A DNA stretch of 64,000 nucleotides. Origin: an uncultured Christensenellaceae bacterium (GTDB taxonomy: Bacteria; Bacillota; Clostridia; Christensenellales; Borkfalkiaceae). The notes beneath the pieces were generated by a model that had not been told where the DNA came from, did not search any database, and saw nothing but the letters and a program-made list of their open reading frames with translations. Within the stretch, counting starts at the first letter, position 1. Each line of letters begins with the position of its first letter. The position numbers and the translations under genes were made by a program. The stretch spans positions 60,986-124,985 of the forward strand of contig CAJUSA010000006.1 of assembly GCA_910589015.1 (NCBI GenBank), read 5' to 3'. Of this stretch, positions 58,197 through 64,000 are shown piece after piece.

Positions 58197-58529
58197 TTAC
58201 CAGCCGAGCGTTTCGCCGCCTAACAGATGCAAATGCAGATGATGCACGGTCTGCCCCGCGTTTTCACCCTGATTGATGACGACGCGATAACCCGCCGAAA
58301 GCCCCAATTGCTCTTTGAGCTGCCCGATTTTTTGCATCGTGCGCCCGACAAGCGCGGCGCGCGCGCCGTCCAACTCGGATAGATAGGCAAAATGTTCCTT
58401 CGGCACGCACAGAAGATGCACGGCGGCTTTGGGTTCGATGTCTTTGAATATGACGATTTCCTCGTCCTCGTAGACTTTGGCGGAAGGAATTTCCCCCGCG
58501 ATAATTTTACAGAAAATGCAGTTATTCAT
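58197..58529 (-). CDS. hinT: HIT family nucleotide hydrolase (HinT)
   Basis: 110 residues. Starts NNCIFCKIIAGEIPSAKVYE, has the DIEPKAAVHLLCVPKEHF segment and the histidine triad VHHLHLHLLGG at the C-terminus (HxHxHxx). Such proteins hydrolyse aminoacyl- or lysyl-adenylates and similar AMP derivatives. Purine-AMP substrate is general family knowledge. Small zinc-type CxxC at residues 4-7 is present. Confidence 0.95.
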   Translation of the reverse strand: MNNCIFCKIIAGEIPSAKVYEDEEIVIFKDIEPKAAVHLLCVPKEHFAYLSELDGARAALVGRTMQKIGQLKEQLGLSAGYRVVINQGENAGQTVHHLHLHLLGGETLGW

Positions 58530-58559
58530 GATATCCTCCGATAATTTATCCGATTAAAG

Positions 58560-58735
58560 AGATTTCTCGACTGCGCTCGAAATGACAGCGGGCGGCACGC
58601 ACGAAAAGACTGTAACCCTTCGTCATTCTGAACACAACCCGCCGCTTTTGTCTTTCTGAACGAAATCCGCCGCTTTTGTCTTTCTGAACGAAATCCGCCG
58701 CTTTTGTCATTCTGAGCGTAGCCGAAGAATCCCGA
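58560..58735. repeat. Dispersed repeat with a 28-bp tandem array
   Basis: Units of 28 bp start at 58622, 58650 and 58678 (type GTCTTTCTGAACGAAATCCG...). Flanked by CTCGACTGCGCTCGAAATGAC (58567) and TCATTCTGAGCGTAGCCGAA (58707), members of the same family seen at 1880, 36560 and 45770. Confidence 0.8.
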
Positions 58736-58738
58736 AAT

Positions 58739-59950
58739 TCAGCCGATTATTTCGCCCTTTGCGCCGTCGCCGAACGGACGGATCAGTCTCACGCGGCACA
58801 ACTCGCCCTCGCGCGCGCCGTCGGCATAGACGCGGATATAATTGCGCGTATACCCCCCGAGATCCTCGAACAGCACCTCGACTTCGCGTCCGATATATTT
58901 TTCGATGTACCGCGTTGCGATTTCAACGGTGATCCGCCGCAAACGGTCGGCGCGGTCGTGTTTTACCTCGGCGGACAGATCGGGCAGTTTTGCCGCATTC
59001 GTGCCCTCGCGCGGGGAATACGGGAAAATGTGGACGCGCGAAAAACCGACTTTTTCCGCCAGATCGACGGTCTGCAAGAAATCTTCTTCGGTTTCGGTGG
59101 GAAAGCCGACGATGACGTCGGTCGTGATCGCCGCTTCGGGGAAGAACTGATAGATGAGCGCGCACTTTTCGAGAAATTCCTCGCGCGTATATTTGCGGTT
59201 CATGGCGCGCAGAACGGCGTTCGAGCCGCTCTGCAACGACAAATGAAAATGTTCGGTAAAATTCTCCGCCGCGCGCATGGTTTCGAGCAACCGTTCGTCG
59301 ATCACCCCCGCTTCGAGCGAGCCGAACCGAAACCGCGCGGGCACGTCTTTGAGTTTTTCGACCAGTCCGCACAGATCGGTTTCGCCGTCGCGGTAGGAAG
59401 AAAGGTCGATGCCCGTGAGCACGATTTCCTTCGCGCTGCACGCTTTCGCCTCGTTCACGATTTCGTCGGCACGGCGCGAACGCGATCTGCCGCGCAGATA
59501 GGGAATAAGGCAATACGAACAAAAGCGGTTGCAACCGTCCTGCACGCGCAAAAAGGCGCGCGTCCCCGCGCGCGCGGGCGCCGGCATGGGCGAAAACGCC
59601 TCTTCGGTACCGAGCACGATGCCGCTCTTCGTAAGACTTTCGAGAATATCGCCTTTATGCGCCGTGCCGTACACAAGCGCATCGTTTTTGGCAAACGCCT
59701 TGGGATCGTGCTGCGAGGCGCAACCGCATACGATGATCTTCGCCGCGGGATTATAGCGCCTGAGCCGCGTGACGGCTTGCCTGCTCTTGCGTTCCGCCTC
59801 TTTCGTGACGGCGCAGGTGTTGAGAATATATAAATCGGCGTAAGCGGGATAATAGATGACGTCGTAACCGCGTTCTTTGAGTCCCTGCGCGAGCGACGCG
59901 CTTTCCACCTCGTTCAATTTGCAGCCGAGCGTAAACACACAAGCGATCAT
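58739..59950 (-). CDS. mtaB: tRNA t6A37 methylthiotransferase MtaB
   Basis: 403 residues, radical SAM enzyme adding a methylthio group to t6A37 of tRNA. Layout: N-terminal UPF0004 domain with cysteines (FTLGCKLNEVES, ILNTCAVTKEAERKSRQ, VCGCASQ), radical SAM motif CNRFCSYC at LRVQDGCNRFCSYC, YSPREGTNAAKL and a C-terminal TRAM domain. The LGCKxNxxES start is MtaB-type rather than MiaB or RimO. Start 59950 overlaps the rsmE stop (ATGA); the longer frame is shadow. Confidence 0.95.
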   Translation of the reverse strand: MIACVFTLGCKLNEVESASLAQGLKERGYDVIYYPAYADLYILNTCAVTKEAERKSRQAVTRLRRYNPAAKIIVCGCASQHDPKAFAKNDALVYGTAHKGDILESLTKSGIVLGTEEAFSPMPAPARAGTRAFLRVQDGCNRFCSYCLIPYLRGRSRSRRADEIVNEAKACSAKEIVLTGIDLSSYRDGETDLCGLVEKLKDVPARFRFGSLEAGVIDERLLETMRAAENFTEHFHLSLQSGSNAVLRAMNRKYTREEFLEKCALIYQFFPEAAITTDVIVGFPTETEEDFLQTVDLAEKVGFSRVHIFPYSPREGTNAAKLPDLSAEVKHDRADRLRRITVEIATRYIEKYIGREVEVLFEDLGGYTRNYIRVYADGAREGELCRVRLIRPFGDGAKGEIIG

Positions 59951-60678
59951 CCGAGTTCCCCCAAAGCATATAACGCAACCGATAAAAAGGCGATCGCCGC
60001 CGTTTCCGCGCGCAGAATGCGCTTCCCGAGCGACATCGCCGCAAAGCCGCATTGCTTTGCAAGCGCGAATTCCTCTTCGGCAAATCCCCCCTCGCTGCCC
60101 ACGACAAGCGCGGCGGGCGCGCAGGTTTCTTCCATGCGCCGCTCGCTCTTTTCGGCAAACTCACAGGCAAACAGCTTGCAGGGATATGCCTCAGCAGAGC
60201 GCAACGCGTCTTCGAAGCGGTCGAAATAGACGATTTCGGGCGCGGCGGCGCGCAAACACTGTTTCGCCGCCTCTTTCGAAACGCGGTTGAGCCGTTCGAG
60301 TTTATTTTCATTCATGTATGCCGAACAGTAACGCGAAGAAAACACGCCGATCCTGCTCACGCCCAGCTCGACCGCCTTCTGTACGACAAGCTCGGTTTTA
60401 TCGCCTTTGAGCGCGCCGACGAGCAAATACACGTCGCTCTTCGGCTCTTTGTCCGAACGGCGTTCCCCCGTGATATGCAACAGAAAACGCGACTTCTCGG
60501 CGCGCGCGATGATCGCCGAATATTCCGTGCCGCTGCCGTCGAGCAGCGTCACCTCGTCGCCCGCGCTCAGGCGCAGCACGTTTTTGGCGTGGTTGAACTC
60601 GTCGCCCGTGAGAGAAACCTCGTTCGGCGACCCGTCTTTCGAAAACGTCACGTCGGCAAAAAAACGTTTGGGCGGCAT
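59947..60678 (-). CDS. rsmE: 16S rRNA (uracil-1498-N3)-methyltransferase
   Basis: 243 residues of the SPOUT family. N-terminal PUA-like part (RRFF-like KRFFADV, HAKNVLRLSAGDEV), then VYLLVGALKGDKTELVVQKAVELGV, and the knot region LVVGSEGGFAEEEF and SLGKRILRAETA. Methylates U1498 of 16S rRNA. It begins one base after prmA ends and overlaps mtaB. Confidence 0.96.
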   Translation of the reverse strand: MPPKRFFADVTFSKDGSPNEVSLTGDEFNHAKNVLRLSAGDEVTLLDGSGTEYSAIIARAEKSRFLLHITGERRSDKEPKSDVYLLVGALKGDKTELVVQKAVELGVSRIGVFSSRYCSAYMNENKLERLNRVSKEAAKQCLRAAAPEIVYFDRFEDALRSAEAYPCKLFACEFAEKSERRMEETCAPAALVVGSEGGFAEEEFALAKQCGFAAMSLGKRILRAETAAIAFLSVALYALGELG

Positions 60679-60679
60679 A

Positions 60680-61627
60680 TCAGCGCCCCCTTTCGAGCAC
60701 GAGCGCGCACCATTCGCCCTTGTGCCGTTCTTGCGCCGTGCGCAGCCCGACGACGCCGAACGCCGCTTTGACCTTTTCGACGCGGTCGTTTAATATCCCG
60801 CTCAGAATGAGCGTGCCCTTTTCTTTGAGATTTTTCGGCATGGACGGGGCGAGCAACACGAGGATTTCCGCCGTAATGTTGGCAAGCACGATATCGCCCT
60901 TTACGTCGCTGTTATCAAGCAAATTCGCATGCGCGACGACGACGTGATCCGCAACGCCGTTTTTTTCCGCGTTGTGACGGCTGCTTTCAACCGCAATCGG
61001 ATCGATATCGGTCAGATAACTGCGCTTTGCGCCGAGCTTCGCGGCGGCGATCCCCAAAATGCCGCTGCCGCACCCGACGTCGATGCAAACGTCGCCCTCT
61101 TTGAGGTAGTCCTGTAAAAATTCGAGGCACATGGAAGTCGTTTCGTGTTCCCCCGTTCCGAACGCCATATTCGAATCGAGCAGAACGACGACTTCGTGCG
61201 GTTCTTTTTTATAATCGATCCATTCGGGCACGATGACGACGCTTTTCCCGATCGGAATGGGACGGAAGTGTTTTTTCCACACGTCGATCCAGTCGTCGCC
61301 GTCGATTTCGCGTTTGGTTTCTTCGAGCGTGCCGAAGGGAATTTCCCCGCCCGCAAGATCTTTGCGCATACGGACGGCGCGCATGATTTCCGCGCTTGTT
61401 TCTTCCGCCGCGGCGCATTCCAGAAAACATTTTACAAGAACGTCGCCCTTGTCGCCCGCCACGCCGTCGTCAATATAATCCCAGAAAACGTTTTTATCCT
61501 TTTGCAGTGCGACTACGTCGGCAACGTCGCTGATCGCCACGCCGGAAACGGTATATTCCCACATGACGTCGGCAATGAGCTCGCTCGCTTCCGAAGAGGT
61601 ATGCACCGTAAGTTCGATGTATTTCAT
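60680..61627 (-). CDS. prmA: Ribosomal protein L11 methyltransferase
   Basis: 315 residues. SAM-binding motif DVGCGSGILGIAAAKLGAK, then TDIDPIAVESSRHNAEKNGV and the IVLANITAEILVLLAP motif of PrmA. Trimethylates L11. No ribosome site precedes the ATG; the -10 box of a consensus promoter ends only nine bases before it, so the transcript should be nearly leaderless. Confidence 0.95.
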   Translation of the reverse strand: MKYIELTVHTSSEASELIADVMWEYTVSGVAISDVADVVALQKDKNVFWDYIDDGVAGDKGDVLVKCFLECAAAEETSAEIMRAVRMRKDLAGGEIPFGTLEETKREIDGDDWIDVWKKHFRPIPIGKSVVIVPEWIDYKKEPHEVVVLLDSNMAFGTGEHETTSMCLEFLQDYLKEGDVCIDVGCGSGILGIAAAKLGAKRSYLTDIDPIAVESSRHNAEKNGVADHVVVAHANLLDNSDVKGDIVLANITAEILVLLAPSMPKNLKEKGTLILSGILNDRVEKVKAAFGVVGLRTAQERHKGEWCALVLERGR

Positions 61628-61636
61628 AATATTTTT

Positions 61637-61665
61637 ATTATACTGCTTTTGAAGTGCTCTGTCAA
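61637..61665 (-). promoter_or_regulatory. Consensus promoter of prmA-rsmE-mtaB
   Basis: Minus-strand TTGACA (61665-61660), 17 bp, TATAAT (61642-61637); predicted start near 61630, about three bases before the ATG. Confidence 0.85.
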
Positions 61666-61672
61666 GAAAAAC

Positions 61673-61705
61673 AAAAAGCCGCCCTTCATGAGGACGGCTT
61701 TTTTT
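61673..61705 (-). terminator. Terminator of gap
   Basis: Minus-strand AGCCGTCC / GGGCGGCT stem (one wobble) with TTTTTGTTTTT tail, right upstream of the prmA promoter. Confidence 0.85.
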
Positions 61706-61713
61706 GAAACCGA

Positions 61714-62736
61714 TTACAGTTCCGCGAAATATTTGATCGTGCGGACCATCTGGCTCGTGTACGAATTTTCGTTATCGTACCACGAAACGACCTGAACCTG
61801 ATAGGTGTCGTCGTCGATCTTCGCAACCATGGTCTGCGTCGCGTCGAACAGCGAACCGTAGGTAATGCCGATAATGTCGGAAGAAACGAGCTGTTCTTCG
61901 GTGTAACCGAACGACGCGGACGCCGCGGCTTTCATCGCCTCGTTGATGCTCGCCTTCGTGACGTCTTTGCCTTTCACGACGGCGACGAGGAGCGTCGTCG
62001 AACCCGTGGGAACGGGAACGCGCTGCGCGCTGCCGATCAGCTTGCCGTTGAGCGAAGGGATAACAAGCCCGATCGCTTTCGCCGCGCCCGTGGAGTTGGG
62101 AACGATGTTGACGGCTGCCGCGCGCGCACGGCGAAGATCGCCCTTGCGGTGCGGGCCGTCGAGAACCATCTGGTCGCCCGTGAAAGCGTGAACGGTCGTC
62201 ATGATGCCCGAAACAACGGGATAAGCGTTGTTGAGCGCGTTTGCCATGGGTGCAAGGCAGTTCGTGGTGCACGAAGCCGCCGAAATGATCGTATCTTTCT
62301 TGGAAAGCGTGCCTTCGTTTACGCCGTAAACGATGGTAGGCAGGTCGTTGCCCGCGGGTGCGGAAATAACGACTTTCTTCGCGCCTGCGTCGATGTGTGC
62401 CTGCGATTTCGCCTTCGAGCAGTAGAAGCCCGTGCATTCGAGCACGACGTCCACTTTCAGTTCGCCCCAAGGAAGGTTGGCGGCGTCTTTTTCTTCATAA
62501 ATTTTAATGGTTTTGCCTGCAACGGTGAGCGTTCTCGCCTCGTCGTTCGCGGAAACGGTGTCCGCCAAAGCGTATCTGCCCTGCGCGCTGTCGTACTTCA
62601 AAAGATGAGCGAGCATCGTGGGGCTGGTAAGATCGTTGATAGCGACGATTTCGTAACCCTCCGCATTGAACATCTGTCTGAACGCAAGACGCCCGATGCG
62701 TCCGAATCCGTTGATTGCAACTCTTACGTTTGCCAT
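61714..62736 (-). CDS. gap: Glyceraldehyde-3-phosphate dehydrogenase, type I
   Basis: 340 residues. NAD-binding start [18 protein letters not shown], catalytic cysteine in [33 protein letters not shown], and [18 protein letters not shown]. Converts G3P to 1,3-bisphosphoglycerate in glycolysis. Start at 62736 set by motif position and GGAGGAT; the longer frame starts upstream of the promoter. Divergent from fba. Confidence 0.98.
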   Translation of the reverse strand: MANVRVAINGFGRIGRLAFRQMFNAEGYEIVAINDLTSPTMLAHLLKYDSAQGRYALADTVSANDEARTLTVAGKTIKIYEEKDAANLPWGELKVDVVLECTGFYCSKAKSQAHIDAGAKKVVISAPAGNDLPTIVYGVNEGTLSKKDTIISAASCTTNCLAPMANALNNAYPVVSGIMTTVHAFTGDQMVLDGPHRKGDLRRARAAAVNIVPNSTGAAKAIGLVIPSLNGKLIGSAQRVPVPTGSTTLLVAVVKGKDVTKASINEAMKAAASASFGYTEEQLVSSDIIGITYGSLFDATQTMVAKIDDDTYQVQVVSWYDNENSYTSQMVRTIKYFAEL

Positions 62737-62791
62737 GTGGTTAAATCCTCCGAAATTGATTATTGGCGATAACCGCCTTTTCACATCTATC

Positions 62792-62820
62792 ATTGTAGCA
62801 CACTTTTGCGCCGCCGTCAA
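62792..62820 (-). promoter_or_regulatory. Promoter of gap
   Basis: Minus-strand TTGACG (62820-62815), 17 bp, TACAAT (62797-62792). Confidence 0.78.
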
Positions 62821-62902
62821 CATATTCACCCGAAAATGTTGGCAGCATTTTATTTTATTGTAAAAATATTCATGAATTTGTGAGCGAATGACACAAAGTT
62901 CC

Positions 62903-62931
62903 TTGCTTTTTTCCCGCAAAAAGGCTATAAT
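62903..62931 (+). promoter_or_regulatory. Promoter of fba
   Basis: TTGCTT (62903-62908), 17 bp, TATAAT (62926-62931), 38 bases before the fba ATG. Confidence 0.75.
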
Positions 62932-62969
62932 AAAACCATCTTAAAAAAAACCTTATTTGGAGGATAGTT

Positions 62970-63905
62970 ATGCCCTTAGTCACTACGACCAAAATGTTTC
63001 AGGACGCGTATAAAGGCGGTTACGCCGTCGGCGCGTTTAACGTGAACAACATGGAAATGATCCAGGCGATCGTCGAGGCGGCGAACGAATGCAAATCGCC
63101 CGTTATTTTGCAGGTTTCCGCCGGCGCGAGAAAATACGCCAACCCCGTCTACCTCAAACACCTTGTCGAGGCAGCCGTGGAAACCACGAATATTCCCGTG
63201 GCGATGCACCTCGACCACGGCGCGGATTTCGAAATCTGCAAGGCGTCGATCGACGGCGGCTTTACCTCGGTCATGATCGACGCTTCTTCGAAACCCTGGG
63301 AAGAAAACATCGCCATCACGAAAAAGGTCGTGGAATACGCGCACGATCACGGCGTGGTCGTCGAGGCGGAACTCGGCAAGCTCGCGGGCGTGGAAGACGA
63401 CGTGAAAGTCGAGGCGCACGACGCCATGTTCACCTCGCCCGACGAAGTGGAAGAATTCACCTCGCGCACGGGAATCGATTCGCTTGCAATCGCCATCGGC
63501 ACGAGCCACGGCGCTTATAAATTCAAACCCGGTCAGGATCCCAAACTGCGCATCGACATTCTCGAAGAGATCGGCAGACGCCTGCCGGGATTCCCCATCG
63601 TTCTGCACGGCGCGTCGTCCGTTCCGCAGGATCAGGTTGCCGTGATCAACGCGCACGGCGGTAGCATGCCCAACGCGATCGGCATTCCCGAAAGCGAACT
63701 GAAAAAAGCGGCGAAACTCGCCGTCTGCAAAATCAATATCGACTCCGACCTGCGCGTGGCGTTCACGGCGGCGATCAGAAAGCACTTTGTCGATCACCCC
63801 GACCACTTCGACCCGCGCCAGTACCTCACCGACGCGCGCACGAACATGAAAGAGATGGTCAAACACAAGATCGTCAACGTGCTCGGCTCGGCAAACAAGG
63901 CGTAA
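62970..63905 (+). CDS. fba: Class II fructose-bisphosphate aldolase
   Basis: 311 residues. Zinc aldolase of glycolysis. Motifs: GGYAVGAFNVNNMEM, PVAMHLDHGADFEICK (zinc His and Asp), GFTSVMIDASSKPWEEN, VEAELGKLAGVEDDV, LAIAIGTSHGAYKFKPG and VLHGASSVPQDQV. GGAGGATAGTT precedes the ATG. It diverges from gap, giving a glycolytic pair with a 233-bp control region that also holds both promoters. Confidence 0.97.
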   Translation: MPLVTTTKMFQDAYKGGYAVGAFNVNNMEMIQAIVEAANECKSPVILQVSAGARKYANPVYLKHLVEAAVETTNIPVAMHLDHGADFEICKASIDGGFTSVMIDASSKPWEENIAITKKVVEYAHDHGVVVEAELGKLAGVEDDVKVEAHDAMFTSPDEVEEFTSRTGIDSLAIAIGTSHGAYKFKPGQDPKLRIDILEEIGRRLPGFPIVLHGASSVPQDQVAVINAHGGSMPNAIGIPESELKKAAKLAVCKINIDSDLRVAFTAAIRKHFVDHPDHFDPRQYLTDARTNMKEMVKHKIVNVLGSANKA

Positions 63906-63934
63906 ATTTTTACAACAGAAAGCCCCTTTTTACC

Positions 63935-64000
63935 GTAATTCCCATAGGGAATATTAGGTAAGCCGTAGGCGAACGAGAATTAGGCGTGGCGTGAAGCCAC
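63935..64000. other. Right-end non-coding stretch with small inverted repeats
   Basis: After fba, ATTCCC-ATA-GGGAAT (63939-63953) and GTGGC-GTGAA-GCCAC (63986-64000) are small inverted repeats within a sequence cut by the window edge. It has no T run, so no terminator is called. It may be the start of another repeat element; nothing else is supported. Confidence 0.35.

Overview
The window looks like a chromosomal segment of an anaerobic, fermentative member of the Clostridia (Bacillota). Supporting signs are AddAB rather than RecBCD, CdaA diadenylate cyclase, PyrR with a PyrK/PyrD type 1B dihydroorotate dehydrogenase, a ThiT thiamine transporter under a TPP riboswitch, a rubrerythrin, sigma-A promoters of the form TTGACA-17-TATAAT, and many ATGA-coupled genes with AGGAGG-like ribosome sites. 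GC content is fairly high. I cannot name the species; a gut lineage is a guess from the glycoside hydrolases. No phage, plasmid, CRISPR or insertion sequence was recognised, and most genes run on the minus strand.

Layout. 1-1.85 kb: start of a probable MFS permease, two related membrane proteins and a YfbR-type nucleotidase. 1.85-3.6 kb: dispersed repeats, then promoter, TPP riboswitch, terminator and an unusually long ThiT. 3.6-5.8 kb: a repeat-rich surface lipoprotein whose promoter spacer holds a run of nine G. 6-8.9 kb: LacI regulator and a GH78-like glycosidase. 9-9.25 kb: broken and intact copies of tRNA-Gly(CCC). 9.25-13.2 kb: HtrA-like lipoprotein protease, rubrerythrin with two coupled small proteins, YgjP-like metallopeptidase, TauE-like permease. 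13.3-16.8 kb: LacI regulator and GH92 glycosidase with shared operator-like sites, next to a decayed transcription unit. 16.9-21.5 kb: kinase, isomerase and class II aldolase for an unidentified sugar, with a divergent PocR/AraC regulator. 21.7-29.3 kb: PRC-barrel protein, membrane protein, AddA and AddB.

29.5-36.6 kb: lipoprotein, aspartate kinase, DUF1015 protein, a 35-residue CdaR-like stub, CdaA, DNA polymerase III delta and ArgH. 36.7-42.4 kb: SDR, ZIP transporter, unknown proteins, aldose epimerase, polysaccharide deacetylase. 42.4-53.4 kb: calcium-type P-ATPase, PyrE, a 29-bp tandem repeat, a beta-lactamase-fold protein and the pyrimidine operon pyrR-B-C-F-K-(membrane protein)-D. 53.4-58.5 kb: FmdB-like zinc ribbon, CorA with a leader-peptide/attenuator region, M1 and M23 peptidases and HIT protein. 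58.7-61.6 kb: MtaB, RsmE, PrmA. 61.7-63.9 kb: divergent GAPDH and fructose-bisphosphate aldolase.

The most unusual things are regulatory and small-gene features: a poly-G tract in a promoter spacer, two genes whose Shine-Dalgarno sequence sits in the 3' arm of a terminator-like hairpin, a truncated CdaR, a leader peptide before corA, coupled microproteins after rubrerythrin, and a near-leaderless prmA. No wholly new multi-gene system could be demonstrated from sequence alone.
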